Assembly: GCA_036897625.1 (NCBI GenBank)
Contig: JAYMTA010000291.1
Location: 1-32,244 of the forward strand
Direction: 5' to 3'
From: Pelargonium cotyledonis
Taxonomy: Eukaryota; Streptophyta; Magnoliopsida; Geraniales; Geraniaceae
Length of the DNA: 32,244 nucleotides
Both the position numbers and the translations under genes were made by a program. Positions 1 through 9,892 of this stretch are shown piece after piece. The notes under the pieces are model-generated. The model searched no databases. It saw nothing but the letters and a program-made list of their open reading frames with translations, and had not been told where the DNA came from. Positions within the stretch are counted from its first letter, which is position 1. Each line of letters begins with the position of its first letter.

Positions 1-28
1 CCTCCGTTTTTGGAGAAACACCATTTTC

Positions 29-1947
29 CTAAACATCTTTAGCAGGTGAAGAGGGTTTGCCCCCGCCAGCAGCAGCAGCTGCAGCTGCAGCATTATTGGC
101 GAAATTGTGAGGCGGGTTCGGGTTCGGGTTTGGGAACGGGATGTGGAATTGGCTGGGTGGTCTCTGGAACTGGAGTGGGTTGTTGGGGTTTTGGGTGAGG
201 TCCAATGTAACAGTGGGAAATGGGGCTGAGGCGGAGATGGTGGCCATGCTGGAGGAGCATGGCAGGAGTGTTCTTGTCAGGAAATTGGAGTTCATGATCC
301 CGTCGGCGCTCGGCATCGACCCGGACAGCAGCATCCGTGCTGCTGACGACGTGGTCGATGCCATCGCCATGGCTGCCGGCGGCAGCGGATGGTTGTGGTT
401 GCCTTCGTAGGTTGTGATCAGGATCGTCCTATCCTCTGCACATCTCTGTACCTATAAAAATATCGAAAATTAATTCAAACCATTAATTGACACTCTAACT
501 TAAAGATAATATAATTAATAAATATGAAAAATGAATTGATCTAGTACGTACTTGTTTTCGAACTGGACAACCAGCGGCCATGGTGCATCTGTAATAAGCT
601 CGCGGGCATGGATTTCCTTTAGCCATTTTCTGGCCATACTTGCGCCAGTGGCATCCATCAGTGATCTGAGATGAATTTAAGTTAAAAAATGAACGAATTT
701 GAGTGGAAAATAAGAAAGCAATTGATTGATCGTGTATACCATGGGAGCCTCTGATCGAGCTCTGACGGAAACACGAGCTTTTCTCATGGTGGCCTCAGTC
801 TGGTCAACACTGGCTTTGGAAGAATTGAATCTCGGGATCTTATTGTAAGCTTGATCCGGTGGGCTGTCTTCTCGGCCCTGATCATCGCTGCTCTTCCTCA
901 TCTCCATGATCTCTTTTGAAGAAGCCACCTCTCCGTTGTTGTTGTTGTTGATCCCGGTCGATCCGGAGCCATCCCGGCTCCTTCCCTCTGATGAGGACAG
1001 CGAGTTCTCGTCAGTCTCCGGCGCGGGCACGGCCGGGCCGCGATCCATGAACTGTCTGGGAACTATCATGCCCGCTGCGGTGCTCTGTTTTGGGGCTTGT
1101 AATTTGGCGTCCAGCATCAGCATCTGATCATTCCCTTCCGTCTTCTCGGGTTTGTTATGATCTGGCTGCTGCTGCTGCATCAGGGCCAGCACATGCATCT
1201 GCAGAGCACTGTAATTGTTGTTCACCTGACTGAGCAGGTTGTTCAACCTCTGGTTCTCCGTGTTCATCCGCTCCAGCTCGGCTTGAAGAACCGCCAGCTG
1301 ATGCAAACCAAAATTAAACCCAGAAAATCATGTTAGCTCCAGAGACCATGATTGCCTAATTAACAGTATGTTAAACACAATTACGTACGTACCTCGTGAG
1401 TCTTGGCTCTGCGGTCATCCATGGCCGGAGAGATCCCGTCGTCCACCATGGACTGATCGCTACTGGTGTTGGTGGTCAAGAGATTAAGACCAGTCTGCAC
1501 ATGCAGATCATGAATCCATCAATTCATGATCATTTGAATATATTAATTTCATGAGATCGATCAATCATATATTATACTTACGTTGATGTTGAGCTCCAAG
1601 CGAGTGGGGTTGTCGGAGGAATCGAATTTATCGGCGGCGGGGGAGTCATCGGAGACCTGCAGTGTCTTGTTATTCTCGGAGGAGAAGAAGTCCATCTCGT
1701 CAACGACAGCCCGGGTGTGGGAATCTTGGTCATTATGACAGACAGGAAAGTGGATGGTGGGAGGAGGCGGAGGAGATCTGGAGGCGGAGAGAGAAGGATC
1801 GATGGGCATGGCAGAGGCAGAGGAAGAGAAATGGTGATGATTATTGCAGCAATGATAATAAGAAGGAGATGATGAAAAGGGGTTGAAGGAGGTTGGGGGT
1901 GGATCTGGAGAGGATGAATCAAAGGAGAGTCCACTGGGTTTGGCCAT
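29..1947 (-). CDS. WRKY: WRKY transcription factor, group IIb (WRKY6/31/42-like)
   Basis: Sequence-specific nuclear transcription factor that binds W-boxes. Model: complement of exons 1582-1947, 1393-1494, 740-1297, 552-665 and 29-451, all phase 0, 520 codons. Visible features: an N-terminal acidic and Ser/Pro-rich region; a conserved [15 protein letters not shown] stretch in exon 2; a heptad/leucine-rich coiled coil at about residues 157-200 beginning [18 protein letters not shown], typical of group IIb; a basic [15 protein letters not shown] stretch before the domain; WRKYGQK at 349-355; zinc ligands C369, C375, H399 and H401 (CX5C-X23-HXH). The intron after the CPVRKQ codons is at the position usual for groups IIa/IIb. 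Oddities: His348 stands directly before WRKYGQK where Gln is usual. The C-terminus ends in an Ala/Gly run plus KPSSPAKDV and lacks the Ala-rich tail I expect in relatives. TAG at 29-31 is taken as the stop, but a further exon off the window cannot be excluded. In relatives the family acts in phosphate, senescence and defence responses. Confidence 0.93.
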
Positions 1948-2200
1948 AAATCAACAACAAACAGAAATGTAAAGAGAGAGAAAGGTGCAATGGACTCGGC
2001 AATAAAAATGGAAGTTGAGACTTGACTCTTGATCAGAAGAAGACCAATTACACTCTTCTTATTATTAGTAAGTAATACTAGAGAGAGAAACAGAAACAGG
2101 AAGAGTAGTGGCTCTGTCTTGTGCTCTGTTGTGTTTGAGTTGAATTTTATTGGAGACCCAGTGTCTGCACCTGATTATTTTTTTCTCCATTTATAATCAA
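1948..2200 (-). promoter_or_regulatory. WRKY gene 5' leader and core promoter
   Basis: Read on the minus strand, a TATAAAT box lies at 2189-2195, which would put transcription start near 2160 and give a 5' leader of about 210 nt rich in GAGA/CTCT runs. A plus-strand TTGACT at 2022-2027 matches the W-box core bound by WRKY proteins, which would allow self- or cross-regulation. The TATA call rests on sequence and spacing only. Confidence 0.45.
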
Positions 2201-4428
2201 ATAATTAATATATTCCTTCCTATTTTTTGTATACTTATTAACTTGTTTTATTTTATTGTTATTGATATGGTTTTTATTTAAGGCTTTTCATATAAGGATC
2301 TAACCAACATATTCTATCTTATGGTAAAAATAATAACCTCTTTTATCTTCTACATGTTTTATTGTGTTGCATTAGTTATTTACTCAATCTATCAATTTCT
2401 TCTCATCCATTCATTCTTAATATTTTTGTCAAAACAATTTCTCCTTATTTATTTCAAACATTACAATTTAAAGCGAAAAGTTATTAATAAAAATGACAAA
2501 TATTTCATTCATTTATTAGAGTCTACCTAGTAACATTTGTATCATCAAAATTATATTTTGTAATGCAATGGATTATGATAATGTGGTTTAGTCTAGTCCA
2601 GATCATATCAAAATGTGCGATCAAACAAAAATTAACGATTAGAGCATTTTTATTTCAAATTAGACCAAATTAATTATATTTCATTTAGGATAGGTCATTC
2701 TAAACCCTGTTAAACTAATTTCAGTTCAAAAGACTTTTTGACATCTGTTTTCGCCTTGTAAATCCACATCTTATTTCGAACCATTCAGATTCATTTTTGC
2801 CACTTTTGAGACGTAATTCTAAACCCTTAGGAGTGGTGTCTCTTTTATTCCTTCCGACGTTTTCTTCACATGTCTATTTCAGGAACCTCAAGGCACACAA
2901 CCTCTTATAATTGACTTTTCAGCATGTTCTTGGGAAACACTACCCTAATATGTGTTGAGCAATGGCATGGTCACCACCTCATCCACTCCTTGATGCCACA
3001 TTCTTGTGATCCCCATCTCCATATTAACATAATGACATCATCGTTTTTTGAATATATAATATTAAGCTCATGGCACCATGAGAATTCATTTTTCATTAGC
3101 AATAACCAATTATAAACAACATCATCACCTCTCTCGACCTTAATTTTGTGACTAAAAATTTCTTCAAAATATGATCATATATGTATTTCTTCTTCTTTTT
3201 TCCACTTTGAGATTCGTTTTGTCACTGATGTATTTCTAACCTCTTAATTCTCTTTAGGAATTCATTTTGGTAGACTATTGTTTTCATATAGAGATTCTTA
3301 TTTTCAAGCGTAAGGTGAAATGAGAGACTTGATTTGCTAGCATGCACATTTCTCGACCAATCACGCACCGCCTCTTTACTCAGTGAATTGGAAGCTTATA
3401 ATTATGATCCTTCATTCAAGGTGAAACAAACTCATTCTCCATTTACTCACTTTAAAGCGCACAAAACTTCTCTATTGCTCTTCTTGTTCTTCAAAATCTT
3501 CAAACATTCATTAATATTATTTGAACGTTCTTTGAGAACCTTCAAATCTTCTTAAACCAAAAACAATATCTTAGAAGATTCAAGTTTTGACCATGTCGGA
3601 AGAGTCATAATCATTTTCTTATATGCTTCTTCACATATACTGTATTATAATTTTACTAATGAGAAATACTTCAAATTCGTATTTTATTTTTTGAAAAAAT
3701 AAAAACGAAATCCTTTGTATTGTGCAAATAATTGAAATAGTGTTCATTTTTATAACTTTTGAATCCACATTAATTAGTTGGATGCAAATATATGCTGGCT
3801 TATTTGACTATGTTACCCACTCTAATAATAAAATATTGTTGTTAAAATTTCAACCCAAACATTAGTCAGAATTAATAAAATATTTAACTATGTAATTACC
3901 AGCTCTAATAACAAAAACTGGAGCATATTATTATCGGGTTTGAAAACTAGTGAAAACATAATCAAATAGAGTTAGCATTTGACTTTAAAGGACAAAACAA
4001 AGAAACGAATCATGTGAAACACTAGAAAAGTCCAGCCTTCTATGGTCGCTGCTAATTTGGAAACCAACTTGTATTTTCAACTATTTGAAAATCTGTAGAC
4101 CATAAATCTGGAGTTGCCGGCCCGAGTTGGTATATACAATCTCTCTCAACTATTTACCTGTAACCACAACAGTGCTGTGATTCAATTGCATCTTGCAGAG
4201 AGAATTTTCTATGGCAAATAACAACATTTTTTTTTTATTTTGAAAATGAAAAGATGGAAACAAATTAAATGTGTATATTTGCAAAACATCCATAAATTTG
4301 GATTTCAAACCTCATCATCTTGAACAGTTCCATGACAAAGTGCATGCCACTAATATTTAGGAATAAGATTCAAAGTTAAACTCAACTAAAATTTACAGCT
4401 CTTTCATTCATAGATAATTGCCTATGTA
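2201..4428. other. AT-rich intergenic region, no gene recognised
   Basis: About 2.2 kb between the divergent 5' end of the WRKY gene and the 3' end of the hydrolase pseudogene. Open frames here are short (up to about 73 codons), low in complexity and match nothing I know. The minus strand of roughly 3330-3600 is rich in Glu/Lys/Asn-type codons broken by stops, which could be a decayed retroelement gag region, but no motif supports this. No RNA gene seen. Confidence 0.4.
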
Positions 4429-5981
4429 CTATGGTTGCGAGCAAGGACACAAGTGAACACATATCCACTTAAAGAGGCGAGACCATGCCAAATCAACTCC
4501 ATCATCGTCTTCATCAGTCAATCCCATACTCCTTCGCCTCATCCTAGCATCTCCCGTGACATTCATGAAGGCGGGTGAACTGCCAGGATACATGTGTACC
4601 TCGTATGGAATGCCCGAGGTTTTCAGCTTTTCCTCCATAGCCTTGGCAGCCTGCAACTCAAATTCAACAAACACACAAGTGTATCCATCATCTTTACACT
4701 GGAAAGTGGAAAATCTATTACACCAGTAATTTCACAAGTGTCAGTAGCATTAATGATAAAATAAATATAGATTGTGCATGCATAACGGCTAATCCAGTAG
4801 TAGCCTAGGAGATTGAAATCAGTCACACAAGATGTTTACACTATAAATTTGCCCGGTCCCTAATGCACACATATATATTTTCTCGAGGGTATCATTTTAA
4901 TGGAATTGATCCATTGGAAAGAAAATCAAGGTATTCTTCATACACCTACTCTACAAGAAATTTCAACTTCTTTTTTTTTTTAGAGTTGACTTTCCTTCTA
5001 ATCTTAATTGTAGTGCTGTGCTTCAGCTACATTCGACCCAACCTTCCCTCGATACAAACTGTAACATATGGATGATTATTCATTAATCTTACAGGGAAAG
5101 AGTAAATAAGTATACAGGAGAAAGGAAGTGAACTCATGCAATTGAAATAATAGCAGAAATTTTACTCGGGGATAAGTGCTTTAAATTCCGGTTCGGAAAT
5201 TGTCAGAGCTTAGTTCTTGATATCAAAATCCACCCCCTACCACTCTTGAACCACAACGATCCCAGGAGCACCGTCTTCTCCAATCACATTCACATATGCA
5301 TCAAATGTCTGGCCAAATAAGATCAGAAAATAAGAGATTTACCGTCAAATATAACAAGGAAGTATATCAACAAGATTCAACATGCTGTTGTGTTCTCCGT
5401 AAAGACAAAAAAACATAACTTAATACACAGAGTACATGTCGATTGACACACAAGCAAGTGCGCTTCTACCAAATAAAATACAAATTGTCACAAATCCCCA
5501 ACTAAAAAAACAAACGAACCTACTAAAGTTGTAGCAATGGAATTCAAAGTTCTGTACCGGTTTATGCACTATTTTTTTTTTTGGAGAGATCACTACACTG
5601 GCATCTCACAATGATCAACAAAATCAAAACAAATTACACCCCAGAAACCACAAAATGTTGGAAAACATATTCCAATATACATTTCCTCTAGTAGCAAATT
5701 CAATTGCAAACCCAGCTCATTCCATAATTCAAAAAAAATGTACATCAACATCGATCCACTGTGGGATTCAACCCCGAAACAGCACTTGGGAAGCTCAAAG
5801 AAACCGAATTGCAACATTACCCAGTACACACTACACAGCACAGCACAGAAATTGACGAAGCTCAAGAACTTATAGTCACAAATCGGAATAAGGATCATCA
5901 AGAGAAATGGAAGCAAGCAGCACTGACCGTATCGTCCCTCTTGATTTGGATTTTCTTGAGCGGGCCCTCATTGTATTCCAT
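4429..5981 (-). pseudogene. Dienelactone hydrolase-like gene (carboxymethylenebutenolidase homolog), decayed
   Basis: Alpha/beta-hydrolase family normally using a Cys-Asp-His triad. Exons still visible on the minus strand: 5928-5981 (start MEYNEGPLKK, ending KRDDT, clean gtcagt donor), 5166-5308 (TFDAYV to KALIPD), about 5013-5058 (LYRGKVGSNVAEAQH) and 4429-4650 (AAKAMEEKLK to a terminal stop). Junction phases still agree, e.g. GA|gtaaaa joined to cag|T rebuilds the Asp of IPD. Damage: TAG at 5237-5239 inside the conserved QEWWGV motif, TAA at 5210-5212 after DIKN, an apparent 6-nt loss just after, homology stopping after AEAQH, and no trace in 4651-5012 of the region carrying the nucleophile cysteine. 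In the last exon the family's G-x-HAFMN reads SSPAFMN (CCC for a His codon). The last exon is otherwise well kept, so decay looks fairly recent or a short transcript may persist. Neighbours do not depend on it. Very likely non-functional. Confidence 0.88.
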
Positions 5982-6100
5982 TGCACGGACTTGGAAGCTT
6001 GAAATGGAAGGAACCGAAGAGGATTTGGAGAATATTCCAGGATAGCTGCTGACATTTTATACACCCTCGCTCTCTGATCACAATCCACACTAAAGTTGAG

Positions 6101-6104
<4 letters not shown>

Positions 6105-6137
<33 letters not shown>
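6105..6137. repeat. (GA)n microsatellite
   Basis: About 16 uninterrupted GA units, roughly 125 bp upstream of the hydrolase pseudogene start codon. On the pseudogene strand it reads as a (CT)n tract, which is common in plant 5' leaders and core promoters, so it is probably a leftover of that gene's promoter or leader. Confidence 0.95.
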
Positions 6138-6140
<3 letters not shown>

Positions 6141-8709
6141 TACAGATCCAAAACGGCATCGTTTGATCCAACCGTTCAAAATAAATGCGGAATATTTGGT
6201 AAAATGTTCTCCATATAAATCGAACCAATTTAGTCTTTTAAAATAACCAACATAACCAATCAACTATATATAAATTGAGTCAACTCTTGAGCTTTTGAAT
6301 TGGGCATGCACAACAATGAAGATAACATTGCGAAACTCGATATTAGATTTCATTTCGACTATGGGAATAAGCAATTTGATCAACCAAAATTAATGCACTG
6401 CAAAGTGGATTTCGGTCGGAGATCCCATAAAAACAAACACGCATTTTTTCGAAAGAGGTTGTGGATTCAACTTTCATCAAGTGAGACTGGAGGGGTTATG
6501 AGAGAAGAAAAAAATATACCCTCTACTATGTATTTCGGTCATTAATGGAGTTTTTCTGTTTGGGTTTTAAAAAATAAAGATCTGGGTTTTGACTATCAAT
6601 GTTGATGGTAAATAGTAAAGGGGTTTTTGGCTGCTTGAGGAGATGAAGACGGGAGGTATGAGATGGGCTCTGCTCTGCTCTGTTTTTGTTAGTTTTTATG
6701 GTTCGTTCTGGCGCGCCACTATTGTAGCATGCCACTAAACATTATGGGTCTGTGGTTGGAGAAGCATCAATGGAGCTCTCTAATCACTGGGGGCTTGTTG
6801 GGTTCATACGTATGAAACTTCCAATTAAATTTAGGAATGGTTTTGAATTTCCTAGGTTTTCTAATTTCAGAGTGAATGATTGGTAAATCATGACAATTAT
6901 TTTACTGTACCAATGTAGGTAGGGTTTGATTAGCTCAAAAAGATTGTGCTTTAAAGTCCTTAGTTCCAGTATTTTATGCCATCAACCACCAAGGTGAATT
7001 CTTCTCGGTCATTCCTTTGTATTTGAAATTTATTCCTGTTTTAGACATTGTAGCATGCCAATCGAAAGCTGAATGTGGAAATATGCAGACTTCAGTAAAT
7101 ATGTGAAGATTGAAACTAACACTTGTATTATATGTTAACTACTTTGGATTTTCTGAATCGTCCAAGAAAATAAGATAGGTTGAAGACTAACTGTATGCGC
7201 CAACATTACACAAATTAGTGTATTTTTACCTCATTTATTTTGGTTCCTAGCTAGAGCCATTGGTCCAAATCTATGCCTAGGAGGTTGAAAAAGACCTACT
7301 TCTTGGTTTGTTTGTTTAATATTTTATATTTGTTTTGATTGTTAGTTCCGGTGGGACTGCTGGTTATGCTTGTAGGATCGTTTTTCAATGTTAGGGAGCT
7401 TCTTCTTTTTCTTTTGCTTGTAATCAAAAGTTCAACATCATTGATGTGTTGCTATTTTGTTTTGTTTATAAGGAAAGCACACACATAAACGAAAAGAAAA
7501 GAAACTTTTAGGAATAACTAATAAGTTATGTATTTTAACTGAGTACACAAGTAAAGACATTTCTTAAGAAAATTGTCATTTTTGGAAATTATCCTCCCAA
7601 GAAAACAACCCGAGTTCAACATTCTCTGAATTATTTACAGAAAAAATAGTTCTATATGGCTTTCTGAAAGAAAAGAATTTAAATTGAATTCTTTGGCACT
7701 TCCTATTGTTTGTATCCATTAAATTTGTAGGATAGGAAACCTTCACGGCGTTCATTTTCCTCTGTAATTGAAGTTACCTTGAATAATCTAGAATTGGGAG
7801 ACCATTCCGTGATTCCAATAGCCTCTAGATGATACAATAATGTTAAAGGAATTCTCTAAAAAAGGACTTCTGTCATTATTGTTTTTCTTTTATTATAGAC
7901 GATTCCATGTCTTCTCGTTTATGAGCAGGAACATATCTTTTCTGAAAAGCAATTTGATAGCAGATCTTCCGCTTCCGTTCAATTACACACAGATCCTACT
8001 ACTACCACTACTACTGATATTCTCATGTTTATCATAAAATGCTGAAAAATGAACTTTCAAATCTGACACTTGAAAGCCTTTTTTATGTATTTATTTTTGT
8101 TTGTGTATTTCACTAATACTTGCATATATTTGATACTCCGGTGATGAAGTTTTTAGGTTCCACAAGCAGGCACCACCTACACCTAGTGTCACATGGTTCA
8201 GTTTACTTACATATATGTGCTTGAAGAGCTCCAGTTTAAAACTAACGTTGTGGCATGATTTGGTGTTTTCTTCAGGTAGTTAAAACTTTAAACTCCACTG
8301 TTGATGTATCGAATATTCATCCTTTAGTTTGAGTATTTATCTCATAGATTGTATTGCACTTTGTTTTTATTCTCCCTATTTAGTTCACTATTGTTAAAGA
8401 AGTTACCTGACATCACCTGGAAAGAAAATTTCCAATGTGAATTCATTCAAGACTGACTGTAAAATTACTTTAAAATTGATCGAACTGAAACTGAATTCAA
8501 TAAAAACTCAAACCGAATCTATTGTTATTTTAGAACTTTTATTTCACCATACTTGAGAAAGTTAGTAATAATTTACATATATAAAAAAAGTGAGTTCATA
8601 ACTAAATGCAGTTGATATGTCATCTCACATTGACATTGGTCTACACACCACATTATTCTTAATACATAAAAACAATTAATTAGATATAAGCTCATAAATA
8701 TATAATCAA
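6138..8709. other. Intergenic region, no gene recognised
   Basis: About 2.5 kb of AT-rich sequence between the hydrolase pseudogene promoter and the TRIM-like element. The longest frames (e.g. 6300-6545 plus, 7840-8037 plus) are short, have no recognisable motif and no consistent splice partners. I see no RNA gene, tandem repeat or obvious terminal inverted repeat. Confidence 0.4.
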
Positions 8710-8857
8710 TGTTGAAGTAGGCGATAAAAGTGTCTCACATTGGAAAAGTATAAAGTGAATGCTACATAAAATGTTAAGCCAAACTCAACTAACAAGGTAG
8801 ACATTTTAGTAATGGAACCCCTAGTCATTGTGTATAGCCCAATACTAAAACTTAACA
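8710..8857 (+). repeat. LTR-like copy 1 of the TRIM-like element
   Basis: A 148-bp unit beginning TGTTGAAGT and ending ACTTAACA, directly abutting the primer-binding-site-like sequence. Its first 55 bp or so align with the copies starting at 8968 and about 9069 (shared core: AAAAGTGTCTCACATTGG, with C in place of T at one site in copy 2). Confidence 0.65.
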
Positions 8858-8869
8858 TGGTATCAAAGA
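8858..8869 (+). promoter_or_regulatory. Primer binding site-like sequence (initiator Met-tRNA type)
   Basis: TGGTATCAAAGA immediately follows the CA end of LTR-like copy 1. Plant LTR elements primed by initiator Met-tRNA carry TGGTATCAGAGC here; this copy differs at two of twelve positions, which fits an old element. Confidence 0.65.
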
Positions 8870-8967
8870 TGCTCTCGATCCAGTCCTGAACTCGATTATG
8901 TTACCTCCCCTTATGGTTCACTTGTAGAATGACGAGCCCACCGATAAAAGCTTGCACATGAGGAAGA

Positions 8968-9045
8968 TGTTGAAGTGAGTGATAAAAGTGTCCCACATTG
9001 GTAAAATATAGAGTGGAAGCCAAACCCTACATTAAGCATATTTTG
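8968..9045 (+). repeat. LTR-like copy 2 (5' part)
   Basis: Starts TGTTGAAGTGAGTGATAAAA after a purine-rich tract. It matches copy 1 for about 55 bp and then diverges; the copy appears cut short by the next purine tract and copy at about 9050-9069. The right limit is approximate. Confidence 0.55.
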
Positions 9046-9823
9046 TGAGGCTCGTACATGAGGGGAAGTTGAGAAATTGGTGAAGAGAAAGTCTCACATT
9101 GAAATATAAAGTGAATAAGATTCATATATTGGTGAACGTCAACCCCTACTAATACAATTGATCTTTCCATAGTAGAAGTCTATACACATAACATGTAACT
9201 CATTATTGAAATATAACACAATATAAGAGTGGGCTTTGACCCCAACTGTGGCCCGATTCTATAACCTCCCCATGGTGGTCTCCGTTTTGCTTGCAGAAGG
9301 ACATGTCAGCACTGCTCATGTGTGGAAGGAAAATGTCCACTTCAACATAACCTATTTTTAAAATTTAACCGATGCTATTCCAATGTGGTGACCTTAAATC
9401 CCGGCCATTATGACCTTAAAAAAAAAGAGCTTGCTAGTTCTGTGCTCTCATTTATCCACAGTCCCGTGATACAGAACTTCAGTAAGAATTGAGACTATTG
9501 TGCAGTTATCAGCAGCTTCAACCAACAATCTGCATATCTAACATCACCACAAATACTCTATCTATGTACTTGTACATGTATATCCAACATATGGTAATTG
9601 GGGTGGCTTCTTTTCTGTATGGTAACTTCTAACTTGTACTTTGGTCAAGTTTGTCTATTTTGCTAACATCATTTAAAAGAGTTAATAATTTTTTTTGTCC
9701 ATTACTTGTTGATTTTTAGAGCCTGTGAGAGAACCTTTTCCAATAAGTGTATGCTTTCATCACCATATCAAATAGGTAATAATTCAGTGCCACGTACACA
9801 ATAATTCAGAGGAGCAATGCCCC

Positions 9824-9832
9824 TATATAAAT
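9824..9832 (+). promoter_or_regulatory. TATA box of the cellulose synthase-like gene
   Basis: TATATAAAT lies 61 bp upstream of the start codon, placing transcription start near 9855 with a short leader. The remainder of 9348-9892 has no other feature I can support. Confidence 0.55.
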
Positions 9833-9892
9833 CAACAAATCACAACAAAAGTCTGAAGCTACATAGCCGCAAACACACACACCATCATATCA

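Larger units (their letters stand above)
8710..9347 (+). mobile_element. TRIM-like miniature LTR retrotransposon cluster
   Basis: A non-coding element built from short LTR-like copies. The first copy runs 8710-8857, starts TGTTGAAGT and ends TTAACA (canonical TG...CA), and is followed directly by TGGTATCAAAG, close to the TGGTATCAGAGC primer binding site for initiator Met-tRNA. After a spacer of about 100 bp a purine-rich CATGAGGAAGA precedes a second TGTTGAAGT copy at 8968. A similar CATGAGGGGAAG precedes a third, more diverged copy near 9069, and a stretch at about 9246-9275 resembles the first spacer (CGATT...ACCTCCCC). The block ends ACTTCAACA at 9347, the inverse of the starting TGTTGAAGT. 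No gag or pol is present, as expected of TRIM elements, which move only with help from other elements. The boundaries of copies two and three are approximate, and no target-site duplication was found. Confidence 0.65.

Noticed and set aside
2321-2530. 69-codon plus-strand frame
   Set aside because: AT-driven hydrophobic frame with no motif, promoter or splice context.
3330-3620. Possible retroelement gag fragment on the minus strand
   Set aside because: Charged, coiled-coil-like codon content but many stops and no zinc knuckle, protease or integrase motif; not enough to call.
5593-5927. 107-codon minus-strand frame (5593-5916) as an extra hydrolase exon
   Set aside because: Sits in the intron after a clean gtcagt donor at 5927; exon 1 and exon 2 join in phase without it and give the expected RDDT-TFDAYV sequence.
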